Assembly (NCBI RefSeq): GCF_000428725.1
Contig: NZ_AUAM01000007.1
Location: 124,001-188,000, forward strand
DNA: 64,000 bases
Reading direction: 5' to 3'
Source of the DNA: Psychromonas aquimarina ATCC BAA-1526
GTDB lineage: Bacteria; Pseudomonadota; Gammaproteobacteria; Enterobacterales; Psychromonadaceae
Below the pieces are notes generated by a model that saw only the letters and a program-made list of their open reading frames with translations, had not been told where the DNA came from and searched no databases. The position numbers were made by a program, and so were the translations under genes. Below, piece after piece: positions 1 to 8,473 of this stretch; position 1 is the first letter of the stretch, and each line of letters begins with the position of its first letter.

Positions 1-1749
1 GGTACGGTCCCTTCTCTTGAGCGTCGTACAAAACTTAACGCCTTTCTGTTCTGGGGGGCCTGGGCCGCGATTACTGAACGTCCGAATGAAAATTACACTT
101 ACACCAACAACTGGCCCTTTGATCCGCAGCTGGGTAATACACCAACATCGAGCAACATTGTCTGGTCAATTCTCAGTATCGTTACCCTGATTGCCGGTAT
201 CGGCGGGCTTGTCTGGCATCATGCCGGCGCTAAACACGATCCTCTGCCTAAGCCGGCGGAACAGGATCCGCTATTTTTCACTAAACCCACTAAATCCCAA
301 AAAGCTGTGACTAAATATTTTGTTACCGCAATAGGTCTGTTTCTGCTGCAGATTCTGCTCGGCGGCATAACCGCTCACTATGCCGTTGAAGGGCAAAACT
401 TCTACGGGATTCCATTAGCTGAAATTCTGCCTTACTCAGTCACACGCACCTGGCACACCCAGCTTGCCGTGTTCTGGATTGCGACTGCCTGGTTAGGCAC
501 AGGGCTTTACATTGCCCCGGCTCTCTCCGGTCATGAGCCTAAATTCCAGCGTATCGGGGTAAATATACTTTGGGCTGCGCTGGTTGTTATCGTTCTCGGC
601 TCTATGGCCGGTGAATGGCTGGGTGTACAGCAGTACTTTGATCTGGACATGAACTTCCTGTTCGGTCATCAGGGTTATGAATATATCGATCTTGGCCGAG
701 TCTGGCAGATCCTGCTGTTAGTCGGTCTGTTTATCTGGTTAGCGCTAGTAACAGCGGCCATCCGTCCGGCACTTAAAAAACAGGGCGAGATGACACCTGT
801 TATCTGGGTGCTGTACGCTTCCTGTGTTGCTATCGGTTTATTCTACGGCGCAGGTCTGTTTATGGGTAAGCACACCAATTTAGCCGTTGCCGAATACTGG
901 CGCTGGTGGGTTGTTCACCTGTGGGTGGAAGGCTTCTTCGAAACCTTTGCAACCTCTGTTATCGCGCTGATGCTGGTACGTTTAGGACTTATTCGCGCAC
1001 GCAGTGCTAATGCGGCAGTATTATTCACAACGGTTATCTTCCTCACCGGGGGGCTGATAGGTACCCTGCATCACTTGTACTTTACTGGTGCACCGACATC
1101 TGTTATCGCCTGGGGTGCGATCTTCTCTGCTCTTGAAGTTGTACCGTTAGCCTTGATCGGCTTTGAAGCAGTTGAAAGCTACCGTATGCGCAGCGCAGCT
1201 CCCTGGATGATACGTTACAAATGGGCAATTATGTTTTTTGTCGCAACCGCATTCTGGAACTTAATAGGCGCCGGCGTACTTGGTTTTCTTATCAACCCGC
1301 CGATTGCACTGTACTTTATTCAGGGGTTAAATACCACAGCGACCCATGCCCATGCAGCCTTTATGGGTGTATACGGTATGCTGGGTATAGGTCTGATGCT
1401 CTTCTGTCTGCGTGGAATCAGCGGCAGCTTAGTCTGGAATGACAGTTATCTTAAAGGCGCATTCTGGACATTAAATATCGGCCTGGCGGCTATGGTATTT
1501 ATGTCGCTGCTGCCTGTTGGTCTGACGCAGTTCTTCGCGGTACTGGAAAACGGTTACTGGTACGGACGTTCACCAGAAGTTATTCATAGCCCGCTGGTTG
1601 AAACCTTAGTCTGGCTGCGTGTTCCCGGAGATGTACTGTTCGGTATAGGCGGTATTCTGCTGGGTCTGTTCCTGTTCGACCTGCTGAGAAAGAGCCTGGT
1701 TAAAAAACCGCTTACTGATACGGCAGAAGATTTAACAGCTGAAGTCTAA
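1..1749 (+). CDS. norB: Quinol-dependent nitric oxide reductase (qNor), 3' part
   Basis: The reading frame is open from base 1 and gives 582 residues before the TAA stop, so the start lies upstream of the window. The product is the large subunit of a quinol-oxidising nitric oxide reductase, a heme-copper-oxidase relative that reduces two NO to N2O in the inner membrane. The first ~100 residues are the soluble N-terminal part with an AITERPNENYTYTNNWP stretch, typical of the single-subunit qNor form rather than the NorBC complex. Many membrane helices follow, with heme/metal-ligand histidines in WHTQLAVFW and THAHAAFMGVYG. A strong terminator follows the stop. The NsrR gene 1.2 kb downstream suggests NO-controlled expression, but this gene's own promoter is outside the window. 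The GTG at 307 is internal. Confidence 0.95.
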   Translation, partial: GTVPSLERRTKLNAFLFWGAWAAITERPNENYTYTNNWPFDPQLGNTPTSSNIVWSILSIVTLIAGIGGLVWHHAGAKHDPLPKPAEQDPLFFTKPTKSQKAVTKYFVTAIGLFLLQILLGGITAHYAVEGQNFYGIPLAEILPYSVTRTWHTQLAVFWIATAWLGTGLYIAPALSGHEPKFQRIGVNILWAALVVIVLGSMAGEWLGVQQYFDLDMNFLFGHQGYEYIDLGRVWQILLLVGLFIWLALVTAAIRPALKKQGEMTPVIWVLYASCVAIGLFYGAGLFMGKHTNLAVAEYWRWWVVHLWVEGFFETFATSVIALMLVRLGLIRARSANAAVLFTTVIFLTGGLIGTLHHLYFTGAPTSVIAWGAIFSALEVVPLALIGFEAVESYRMRSAAPWMIRYKWAIMFFVATAFWNLIGAGVLGFLINPPIALYFIQGLNTTATHAHAAFMGVYGMLGIGLMLFCLRGISGSLVWNDSYLKGAFWTLNIGLAAMVFMSLLPVGLTQFFAVLENGYWYGRSPEVIHSPLVETLVWLRVPGDVLFGIGGILLGLFLFDLLRKSLVKKPLTDTAEDLTAEV

Positions 1750-1776
1750 AGGCTTCATAGAGTTTGTTAACTATCA

Positions 1777-1796
1777 GGGGGCTTTGCCCCCTTTTT
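1777..1796 (+). terminator. Rho-independent terminator of the qNor gene
   Basis: GGGGGC and GCCCCC arms enclose a TTT loop and are followed by five T residues, 27 bases after the qNor stop codon. It ends the qNor transcript. It also lies inside the longest open frame of the next gene, which argues for a later start there. Confidence 0.9.
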
Positions 1797-1838
1797 ACTA
1801 ATATTTTGTACAGAATAAGATTTACAACAGGCACTTTA

Positions 1839-2228
1839 ATGGATTATTTACTGGTTAAAAACATACATATGGGAGCTGCTTATCTCAGTATCAGCTTGTT
1901 TATTTTCCGCTCAGTCTTATCGGTAGCCGGATCGGCACTGCTGCAGCATAAACTGCTAAAAACAGTACCCCACGTGATTGATACTGTTCTACTGCTCTGC
2001 GCAATTTACCTGATGTTCACTATTGAGCAGTATCCATTTATTAACAGCTGGCTGACAGCTAAATTTATTGCCCTGACAGCTTATATCGCAGCAGGTACAA
2101 TTGCACTTAAACGCGGGAAAAGCGCAGTGATCCGTTTTTGGGCGGCTCTTACTGCCGTGATAATTTTTATCTATATTATCGGTGCAGCAAAAAACCACCA
2201 TGCATTGTCCTGGTTAACAATACTTTAA
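1839..2228 (+). CDS. SirB-like integral membrane protein
   Basis: The product is a 129-residue hydrophobic protein with about four membrane spans and the N-terminal pattern MDYLLVKNIHMGAAYLSISLF, which resembles the SirB family of small inner-membrane proteins of unknown biochemical role. The frame is open back to 1764, but that stretch covers the qNor terminator and encodes a non-family extension, so the ATG at 1839 is preferred. A methyltransferase gene follows after 9 bases, so the two are probably cotranscribed. A link to nitric oxide metabolism is suggested only by position. Confidence 0.75.
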   Translation: MDYLLVKNIHMGAAYLSISLFIFRSVLSVAGSALLQHKLLKTVPHVIDTVLLLCAIYLMFTIEQYPFINSWLTAKFIALTAYIAAGTIALKRGKSAVIRFWAALTAVIIFIYIIGAAKNHHALSWLTIL

Positions 2229-2237
2229 GGTTAGAAA

Positions 2238-2747
2238 ATGTCAGCTTCAGCATTATTAAAACAACACCTGTCACTGCTCAAGCAGAGTGGTAAACCCGTA
2301 CTGGATCTCGCCTGCGGCTCAGGCCGTAACGGCCTTTATCTGCTCGAGCACAATATTCCAACAATCTTTGCCGATAAAAACAGACAGGCACTAGAGACAA
2401 TTGCAGCATTACCGCTGACACCCGCTCCACACTGCCGGGTAGTTGATTTCGAAACAGATCAGCAGCATCTGCAGGCCGACAGTTATCAGGCTGTTATAGT
2501 TTTTCGTTATTTACACCGTCCGTTAATGGAGCAGATTAAACAGGCTGTATGCTCCGGCGGTATCGTTATATATGAAACTTTTACCCTAGAAAACAGACAG
2601 TTTGGCCGGCCTAACCGTGAACAGTTTCTACTGCGGCCGGGAGAATTAAAGCAGCTGTTCAGCGGCTGGCAGTGTCTGCATTATTTTGAAGGTATTAAAA
2701 CGAATCCGGATCGAGCCATTGCGCAGATAGTGTGCCGAAAACCATAA
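2238..2747 (+). CDS. Class I SAM-dependent methyltransferase, small
   Basis: The 169-residue protein begins with a Rossmann SAM-binding motif I, VLDLACGSGRNGLYLLE (about residues 21-37), followed by an acidic residue at the end of strand 2 (FADKN). It resembles the compact TehB/UbiE-like methyltransferases. The substrate cannot be told from sequence. An AAGG ribosome binding site precedes the ATG. It lies 9 bases behind the SirB-like gene and ends before the nsrR promoter region. Confidence 0.8.
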   Translation: MSASALLKQHLSLLKQSGKPVLDLACGSGRNGLYLLEHNIPTIFADKNRQALETIAALPLTPAPHCRVVDFETDQQHLQADSYQAVIVFRYLHRPLMEQIKQAVCSGGIVIYETFTLENRQFGRPNREQFLLRPGELKQLFSGWQCLHYFEGIKTNPDRAIAQIVCRKP

Positions 2748-2912
2748 ACATCACCACCAGCTTTCCTTTTACTTAATCGTTATCTTTGCCTTCCCTTTTA
2801 AACAAACTTATCAGTTCATTATAAAACACTCAAACAGGCGCGCTAACAGCGTCTCTATCGGTTTTCTTTCAATACTGTTAAACCGCTGCGGCATATTTTT
2901 TTTAAAAACTGT

Positions 2913-2940
2913 TTTACAGAAGCACCTAAAGATGTAAAAT
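2913..2940 (+). promoter_or_regulatory. Predicted sigma-70 promoter of nsrR
   Basis: TTTACA at 2913-2918 and TAAAAT at 2935-2940 are spaced by 16 bases, 41 bases before the nsrR ATG. The -10 element lies inside the NsrR operator, which fits repression by promoter occlusion. Confidence 0.6.
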
Positions 2941-2953
2941 GAATACATCTTTA
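2927..2953 (+). promoter_or_regulatory. NsrR operator (autoregulatory)
   Basis: A perfect inverted repeat has arms TAAAGATGTA (2927-2936) and TACATCTTTA (2944-2953) around a 7-base spacer. It contains the AAGATG...CATCTT halves in the 11-1-11 arrangement known for NsrR boxes in enterobacteria. It overlaps the predicted -10 element and sits 28 bases before the nsrR start, which suggests NO-relieved autorepression of nsrR-nnrS-4753. Confidence 0.85.
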
Positions 2954-2981
2954 AGTTTTAAGCAAATTCAAGGTCGCTGAA

Positions 2982-3425
2982 ATGCACATTACCCGTTATA
3001 CCGATTACTCTCTGCGCGTACTTATTTATTTAGCAGTTAATAACAATCAGCTGGCAACAATTAGCGAAATTGCTAAAAGCTATGATATTTCCAAAAATCA
3101 TCTTATGAAGATTGTGCAGCAGCTTAATGTTAAAGGCCACTTATTAGCGGTCCGCGGTAAAAACGGCGGCATTAAATTAAACCGTCTGCCTAGTGATATT
3201 AATATCGGCAGTCTGGTGCGGGAAATCGAAGACAAAAATAAATTAGTGGAATGCTTTGCTGAGAATAACCAGTGTGTGATCACCCCAGACTGTCAGTTAA
3301 AACGTATCTTCGCTGAAGCTCAAGAGGATTTTTTCAAAGCATTAGATAAATACACATTAGCGGATCTGCTCGGCGCAGATAAGCACAAAGCGCTGTCTGG
3401 ATTACTGGCTATTGAGACTTTATAA
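2982..3425 (+). CDS. nsrR: Nitric oxide-sensing Rrf2-family repressor NsrR
   Basis: A 147-residue Rrf2 protein has the N-terminal winged helix (MHITRYTDYSLRVLIYLA start, recognition helix around ISKNHLMKIVQQL). Three cysteines lie at residues 91, 98 and 104, the usual place for the Fe-S cluster ligands. NsrR loses DNA binding when NO nitrosylates its cluster and so derepresses NO detoxification genes. Its operator lies just upstream, and nnrS follows 62 bases downstream. The Cys spacing (6 and 5 residues between) differs slightly from the E. coli protein as I recall it. Confidence 0.93.
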   Translation: MHITRYTDYSLRVLIYLAVNNNQLATISEIAKSYDISKNHLMKIVQQLNVKGHLLAVRGKNGGIKLNRLPSDINIGSLVREIEDKNKLVECFAENNQCVITPDCQLKRIFAEAQEDFFKALDKYTLADLLGADKHKALSGLLAIETL

Positions 3426-3487
3426 GATGAAATCAGCAGCAGATAAAAGCAGCCGTTTAACTGAACAAATACTCTGAGACTCTAACT

Positions 3488-4681
3488 ATGATCAATATTT
3501 CCAACCCGAAAAGCAGTAATGCACCTCAACCGAAAACGGCATTTCTGGAGTTCGCATTCCGCCCTTTCTTTTTGTTTGCCTCCCTGCAGAGCATTATTGC
3601 TCTGCTTCTGTGGAACGGTTTATTAACCGGCAGCTTTAGCCTTAACCTCTATGGCGGTTCCTTGTGGTGGCATATGCACGAGATGTTATTCGGCTTTGCC
3701 GCTGCTGTTATTGTTGGTTTTTTATTAACCGCAGTACAAAACTGGACAGGTGTACGCAGCTTAAACGGCAAAGGTTTACTGCTTCTGGTGTGTATCTGGC
3801 TGGCCGCCAGGGTATTATTTTTCTTCCCGGACACTGTTAACCACTGGGTTATTGCCCTTATTGATATCGCTTTTTTACCTTTATCTGCAGCGGCACTCGC
3901 TTACCCGATTGTAAAAGTAAAACTGTGGCGCAACTTAATGTTTATCCCGATTTTATTAATTATGTCTGTGTGTAATGCGCTTATGCATTACAGTATCGCC
4001 TCACATAACCCGATATTAATGAACTCAGCGTCTTCTTCTATGGTGTTATTGGTTACCTTAGTAATGACCATTATGGGCGGCAGAGTCTTTCCTATGTTCA
4101 CTGCAAACGGCACTCGGACACCACGTGTCGATGCGATCATCTGGTTAGAAAAACTCACTGTCGGCAGTACTATTTTAGCCGTATTAACAGGATCTGGTTT
4201 TATCGAATTACCGGCACTGCTGACTGCAGTCATCTTTTTTACAGCAGCAGCCGCTCATACAGTGCGCATGCTGCGCTGGAAAATCTGGGTAACCTTAAAA
4301 ACACCGTTAGTCTGGTCTCTGCATTTAAGTTACTGGTGCATTGCCATCGGCCTGTTTATGTACGGATTATCTGAGATAACAACCTCGGTTTCTCATTCAC
4401 AGGCAACCCATGCATTAACGGTCGGCGCGATGGGCACCATGATCCTGTCGATGATTTCACGTGTTTCTCTGGGGCATACCGGCAGAATGATTGTGGTCGG
4501 TAAAATAATGTCAGGCGCATTTGCGGCTCTTATTTTAGCTTTTATTGTCAGGGTATTCGGCAGTTACTGGATCACTAACTACAGCCATGTTATTACCCTG
4601 GCGGTAGGGCTTTGGGTAATAGGTTACGGCAGTTTTATCGCGCTCTATTTTCCAATTTTAATTAAACCGCGTGTTAACTAA
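3488..4681 (+). CDS. nnrS: NnrS family heme/copper membrane protein
   Basis: A 397-residue polytopic protein with about 12 membrane spans carries the NnrS signatures FAFRPFFLFA near the N-terminus and the His motif WHMHEMLFGF at about residues 60-69. NnrS proteins bind heme and copper and help cells resist NO stress, partly by limiting formation of dinitrosyl iron complexes. The gene sits behind nsrR with no promoter or terminator visible between them and ahead of the small Cys-rich peptide gene, so the three probably form one NsrR-controlled unit. Confidence 0.92.
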   Translation: MINISNPKSSNAPQPKTAFLEFAFRPFFLFASLQSIIALLLWNGLLTGSFSLNLYGGSLWWHMHEMLFGFAAAVIVGFLLTAVQNWTGVRSLNGKGLLLLVCIWLAARVLFFFPDTVNHWVIALIDIAFLPLSAAALAYPIVKVKLWRNLMFIPILLIMSVCNALMHYSIASHNPILMNSASSSMVLLVTLVMTIMGGRVFPMFTANGTRTPRVDAIIWLEKLTVGSTILAVLTGSGFIELPALLTAVIFFTAAAAHTVRMLRWKIWVTLKTPLVWSLHLSYWCIAIGLFMYGLSEITTSVSHSQATHALTVGAMGTMILSMISRVSLGHTGRMIVVGKIMSGAFAALILAFIVRVFGSYWITNYSHVITLAVGLWVIGYGSFIALYFPILIKPRVN

Positions 4682-4752
4682 ACAGGCACAAACAGATAAA
4701 AACCAACGCATTAAAATGCATTTTAACTCAAACAACATGAAAGGAGAATTAT

Positions 4753-4851
4753 ATGGGCTGTTGCGGTCAGTGTGGTGGTACTAACCACGAAGAGAAAAAA
4801 ACTGAACAAACTGAGCAAACTGAACAACAAGAAAAATCTGCACAGGAGTAG
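4753..4851 (+). CDS. 32-aa Cys-rich peptide (CCGxC motif)
   Basis: A short frame begins with MGCCGQCGGT and continues as a very hydrophilic tail of Glu, Gln, Thr and Lys (three TEQ units in a row). A good AAGGAG ribosome binding site lies 6 bases upstream, and a terminator follows the gene. Very small proteins with a CCGSCS-like start are known in gammaproteobacteria, but no function is established that I know of. The position behind nnrS and the three closely spaced cysteines suggest a metal- or NO-binding role; that is inference. Confidence 0.7.
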   Translation: MGCCGQCGGTNHEEKKTEQTEQTEQQEKSAQE

Positions 4852-4859
4852 TTTAATAT

Positions 4860-4912
4860 ATACCTGTTATCATTCAAGATGCAAAAATCAGCAAGTCGAT
4901 GGTAACAGGTAT
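4860..4912 (+). repeat. Long-range 10-bp inverted repeat
   Basis: ATACCTGTTA (4860-4869) and TAACAGGTAT (4903-4912) are perfect inverted copies 33 bases apart, just after the Cys-rich peptide stop and just before the terminator. They could fold into a 3'-UTR stem. Confidence 0.4.
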
Positions 4913-4920
4913 AAGCAGTT

Positions 4921-4957
4921 AAAAATCCAGTCACAGATTCTGTGCCTGGATTTTTTA
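4921..4957 (+). terminator. Terminator of the nsrR-nnrS-small peptide unit
   Basis: AAAATCCAG and CTGGATTTT arms continue through TCACAGA/TCTGTG pairing with one mismatch and are followed by TTTTTT. It lies between the peptide gene and the convergent gene ending at 4983. Confidence 0.8.
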
Positions 4958-4982
4958 TTTGTGCACTATATCAGCAGTGTCT

Positions 4983-5456
4983 TTACTCCTCATTAATCTC
5001 CTGCCAGCCGGAGTCAGGATCATTACCAAAACAGTCTAATGATGCTCTTGCGACGTACACATGGCGGCAGTAACGCCCCTTGTAAACAGGCAAAGCACTG
5101 CCGGGTAATTCAACAGCAGCCTGCCACTCATAGCTCTGGTTGGCATCAAGCACCTGTCCTTCTGAGACGGTTACTTCAATTTCAGTTGTCGAACATCCGG
5201 CTCTAACTATTTCAGTGCGCCTTTCCTGCTCTCCATCTGACTCATAGACTACATCGGTATCAGGAACTTCAACCTCTTCCCGCCCTTCCACCTGCAGGTA
5301 TACCCGGTTCACTTTTAGACTGGCATCCTGAATCTGGGCCCTGACTGTGACTACAAATGGTTCATCAAACCTTACCGGTTCGCAATCAAGATAAACTTTA
5401 GCGGCCCCGCCGGTAATAGAGTTTTTTAAGGATTTTACTTTATCAAATAGTCCCAT
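4983..5456 (-). CDS. Arrestin-like (Spo0M-type) protein, function unknown
   Basis: A 157-residue, acidic, beta-rich soluble protein starts MGLFDKVKSLKNSITGGAAKV. The following pattern, charged strand, EPFVVTVRAQI, then VNRVYLQVEG, resembles the arrestin-fold N-lobe of Spo0M-like proteins, which are found in many bacteria without a settled role. It has no signal peptide or membrane segment. AAGGA lies 10 bases before the ATG. It is transcribed alone, convergent to the nnrS unit. Assignment rests on overall pattern only and is tentative. Confidence 0.5.
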   Translation of the reverse strand: MGLFDKVKSLKNSITGGAAKVYLDCEPVRFDEPFVVTVRAQIQDASLKVNRVYLQVEGREEVEVPDTDVVYESDGEQERRTEIVRAGCSTTEIEVTVSEGQVLDANQSYEWQAAVELPGSALPVYKGRYCRHVYVARASLDCFGNDPDSGWQEINEE

Positions 5457-5798
5457 ATTATCATTTCCTTAATGTTGACTGTTAGCTGACTTTATTCGCG
5501 ATACAGATAGTCCTTTTATTTCCTGATAAAATTTAGACCATAATAAGGATTTAAAACAGACGGCCATCTTACACATTGGTTTTCGGCAGAAGTGCCGGCA
5601 AACAAAACAGTTAACTGTGGTTATTTAAAAAAACGGAATAACGTTAATAAACAAGAGGCTGTGAAGATGAAATCAACAGTTCAAGAAACCTGCTAAGGGA
5701 AAAACATGCACAATTAAAGAAAACCAGCCCGTAGCAGACAGGCAGGTTTTCGAGTATATCCGGTTATGTAAAGCAGGACCGCTTTATAAAAATTTTGA
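5457..5798. other. Intergenic region between arrestin-like gene and tatD
   Basis: These 342 bases contain no convincing gene. They should hold the promoter of the arrestin-like gene and the 3' end of the tatD transcript. A small CGGCA-GAAG-TGCCG hairpin lies near 5582, and a likely tatD terminator lies at 5721-5750. Confidence 0.5.
5721..5750 (-). terminator. Possible terminator of the tmk-holB-tatD transcript
   Basis: On the minus strand AAAACCTGCC pairs with GGCTGGTTTT with one mismatch. A short T-rich tail follows (TTTTCTTT). It is about 50 bases beyond the tatD stop. Confidence 0.4.
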
Positions 5799-6575
5799 TT
5801 ATCTCTTGGCCTGAGTAAACAAATTAAAGAAGTTATCGGTAGTGACTTTGGCTAACTCTTCAAATGTCACCCCTTTTAACTGTGCAACAAACTTAGCCAC
5901 ATCTCTTGTGTAAGCGGGTTCATTCTCCTGACCTCGATGCGGTACGGGTGATAAATAAGGAGAATCAGTTTCAACTAACAAACGATCCAGAGGAATTTCT
6001 TTAATTGTCGCCTGTAATTCTCTGGCATTTTTAAAAGTGACAATGCCGGAAACGGAAATATAAAAGCCCATTTCCATCGCTTCCTGCGCCATTTCTAAGG
6101 ATTCAGTAAAACAATGCAGTACACCGCCCACCTGCTCAGCACCTTCTTCACGAAGGATATTCAGCGTTTCTTCACGCGCGTCACGAGTATGTACTATCAA
6201 GGGTTTATTAACCTTTTTAGCAACGCGTATCTGTGCTCGGAAGGAAGCTTCCTGCTGCGCTTTATTATCCGGTGAATAGAAAAAATCTAATCCCGTTTCA
6301 CCCAGTGCGACAACTTTGTCATGCTTAGCATATTCAAGTAATAACTCCTCATCAACGACCTCATCCTGATGTAAAGGATGCATGCCGGCCGAACAGAAGA
6401 TCTGCGCAAATGGTGCGATCAATTCCGCCATCGCCGGGTATTTTTTTACTTCTACACAGACACTAAGCAGATAATTAATGCCTTTCTCTTGTGCTTTGTT
6501 TACCACATCGGCTAAATCTCTATGCCTGTTTTTATAATCTAAGCCGTCGAGATGACAATGAGAATCCACTAACAT
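5799..6575 (-). CDS. tatD: TatD/YcfH family metal-dependent hydrolase
   Basis: A 258-residue TIM-barrel metallohydrolase has the full TatD motif set: DSHCHLDGL at the N-terminus (paired His), ALGETGLDFFYS (metal-bridging Glu), HTRDA, HCFTES and ETDSPYLSPVPHRG near the C-terminus. Family members are Mg-dependent 3'-5' DNases. The position behind tmk-holB matches the ycfH place in E. coli, so this is the YcfH orthologue rather than TatD in the strict sense. It lies 45 bases downstream of holB on the same strand. Confidence 0.92.
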   Translation of the reverse strand: MLVDSHCHLDGLDYKNRHRDLADVVNKAQEKGINYLLSVCVEVKKYPAMAELIAPFAQIFCSAGMHPLHQDEVVDEELLLEYAKHDKVVALGETGLDFFYSPDNKAQQEASFRAQIRVAKKVNKPLIVHTRDAREETLNILREEGAEQVGGVLHCFTESLEMAQEAMEMGFYISVSGIVTFKNARELQATIKEIPLDRLLVETDSPYLSPVPHRGQENEPAYTRDVAKFVAQLKGVTFEELAKVTTDNFFNLFTQAKR

Positions 6576-6620
6576 ATTTTTAAACCTTTTATTCTATAAG
6601 TACTTATAACTGCCCGGCAG

Positions 6621-7643
6621 TTATTTAAATTCGTTTTTAATTTTAATCAGCAGCGCATTGATTAATAATTCTTTTTTCAATCCAGAATGGTCAACTAATA
6701 ATTTTCGTGTTTGTAATAACTCTGAGCTTAAATAACGCAGACTTTTCAGAGTAATCTGTGGCTGCCAGATCTGCAGCTGCGGTAAAGCAAAACTGTAAAC
6801 AGCATCCCTGTTCATTACACTTTCTGACAGCTTTAACTTATGCAGATCATGAAGCAGATGAAACAGCAGCTGTAAGCGCTTCTCTACCGATTCAGCTAAA
6901 AACTGACTAAAAGTAAACAACGATTCAGGCTGATTAAGCAGTGAAAACAGCCCTTCAACACAGTTTCTCCGTTCATCTTCTGAAGTTGAAACCTGCACGC
7001 TCTGCAGGTGGTTCAGTAAAGATAACGGGCTGTTTTGAAATAACCTCAGCAAACCAATATCCTGAATATTAAAACCCAGCTCAGATAACCAGGCTAACAG
7101 CTCAGTATCACCGGGCGTATGCAGATGTGTATGCTGCACACGGCTCAGCAGCGTCGGCATCAGCTGATGATGGGTACGGGTCAGTAAAATCAGGTAACTG
7201 TTACCCTGCGGTTCTTCTAAGGTTTTAAGCAGCGCATTAGCGGCCGGGACAGTTAAAGTGTGTGCATTTTTGATGATCACGACTTTATTGTCGCCTAAAT
7301 GCGGGCGCTCATTCAGTGTATCGATTAAAGAGCGGACCTGTTCAATACCTATCGATTTATTCTGCTCATTCTGCAGCAGATGGAAATCTAAATGATTATT
7401 AGCGGCAAATAACTTACATGAGTGACACAAACCGCATGCCCCCTGCGGCATCTGTTTATTACTGCACAGCAGGTATTGAGCCAGATCTTGAGCTACTTTA
7501 AATTTACCAACACCAGCGCTGCCGGTAAGCAGAATTCCATGCGCAAATCGACCGCTCTGATAATTTTCCTGCAGCTGCTCAAAGACAGGTTTCAGCCAGG
7601 GGGTTGAAACCTGCTTTAACGGTTCGTTTTCGTCTAAAGACAT
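6621..7643 (-). CDS. holB: DNA polymerase III delta' subunit
   Basis: This is the clamp-loader delta' subunit (340 residues). It has the AAA+ fold with a P-loop GSAGVGKFK, a four-cysteine zinc module (CSNKQMPQGACGLCHSC), and the LLKTLEEP and SRVQ sensor/SRC-like region expected of HolB. Delta' helps load the beta clamp onto primed DNA. The ATG at 7643 lies 1 base after the tmk stop, which implies translational coupling; a TTG at 7652 is an in-frame alternative. The P-loop ends KFK rather than KT/KS, in keeping with delta' not hydrolysing ATP. Confidence 0.92.
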   Translation of the reverse strand: MSLDENEPLKQVSTPWLKPVFEQLQENYQSGRFAHGILLTGSAGVGKFKVAQDLAQYLLCSNKQMPQGACGLCHSCKLFAANNHLDFHLLQNEQNKSIGIEQVRSLIDTLNERPHLGDNKVVIIKNAHTLTVPAANALLKTLEEPQGNSYLILLTRTHHQLMPTLLSRVQHTHLHTPGDTELLAWLSELGFNIQDIGLLRLFQNSPLSLLNHLQSVQVSTSEDERRNCVEGLFSLLNQPESLFTFSQFLAESVEKRLQLLFHLLHDLHKLKLSESVMNRDAVYSFALPQLQIWQPQITLKSLRYLSSELLQTRKLLVDHSGLKKELLINALLIKIKNEFK

Positions 7644-7644
7644 A

Positions 7645-8316
7645 TCAGGCAAGCTCTGTTAACCATTTATCTAACTGTGCAAAAACAGCTTTTTCAACTA
7701 ATTCCGGCGTCTGCCCGGCATCAATAGTCACGGCATTAGCATCATTTTCTGCTAATGAGATAAACACATCTCGAGTACGCTGAAAAAAATCAATAGCCTG
7801 GCGTTCAATGCGGTCTAGTTCCCCGCGTCCTCTAGCTCGGCTTAAACCCAGCTGCGGATCAATATCTAAATACAGGGTAAAGTCGGCTTTAAAGTCACCT
7901 AATGCAACCTGTTTAATATCTTCAATCAGTTTAAGATCGATACCGCGCCCGCCGCCTTGATAAGCAAGCGAGGAGTAGTTATGACGGTCGCCGATAACAA
8001 CCTTGCCGTCCGCTAAAGCCGGTTTAATGGTATGTTCGACTAACTGCACGCGTGCGGCATACATCAGCAGTAATTCTGCTTTATCCTGTAAAACTTCACC
8101 TTCGACTTCCACTTTGACGATATCACGCATTTTTTCAGCAAGCTCTGTGCCGCCGGGCTCACGTGTATAGGTTACTTTTTCAGCCGGCATATTCTGTAAT
8201 GCCAGCCATTTACCGATATAAGAGATAGCGGTACTTTTACCAGCCCCTTCCAGGCCTTCAATAACAATAAATTTACTGGCTAACTTGTGCACAGCTGACT
8301 CTTTTAAAACCGACAT
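7645..8316 (-). CDS. tmk: Thymidylate kinase
   Basis: Phosphorylates dTMP to dTDP. The 223-residue protein has the P-loop EGLEGAGKST, the DR-motif DRHNYSSLAYQGGGRG, and TREPGGT, all standard for bacterial Tmk. The N-terminus is about 10 residues longer than the usual start near FIVIEG, but the ATG at 8316 has an AGGA ribosome binding site. It is followed by holB and tatD. The usual upstream neighbour mltG is here 13 kb away, so tmk needs its own promoter in 8317-8473. Confidence 0.94.
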   Translation of the reverse strand: MSVLKESAVHKLASKFIVIEGLEGAGKSTAISYIGKWLALQNMPAEKVTYTREPGGTELAEKMRDIVKVEVEGEVLQDKAELLLMYAARVQLVEHTIKPALADGKVVIGDRHNYSSLAYQGGGRGIDLKLIEDIKQVALGDFKADFTLYLDIDPQLGLSRARGRGELDRIERQAIDFFQRTRDVFISLAENDANAVTIDAGQTPELVEKAVFAQLDKWLTELA

Positions 8317-8473
8317 GTAGTTACTTTCCTAAAATAGTTTTTTAAACGGCGCGATTATACTCTTTTAAAGGCCCGGGGAGAATAACAAATAAGGACAGGC
8401 GGGCACACTTAGAAAAGGCTCAAAATAGACTGTATTATTTACAATCGGAAAAACCGGTGCTGTTCATGCTTAT

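Noticed and set aside
1764-1838. Longer N-terminus for the SirB-like protein
   Set aside because: The extension covers the qNor terminator and does not look like the family start; ATG 1839 fits better.
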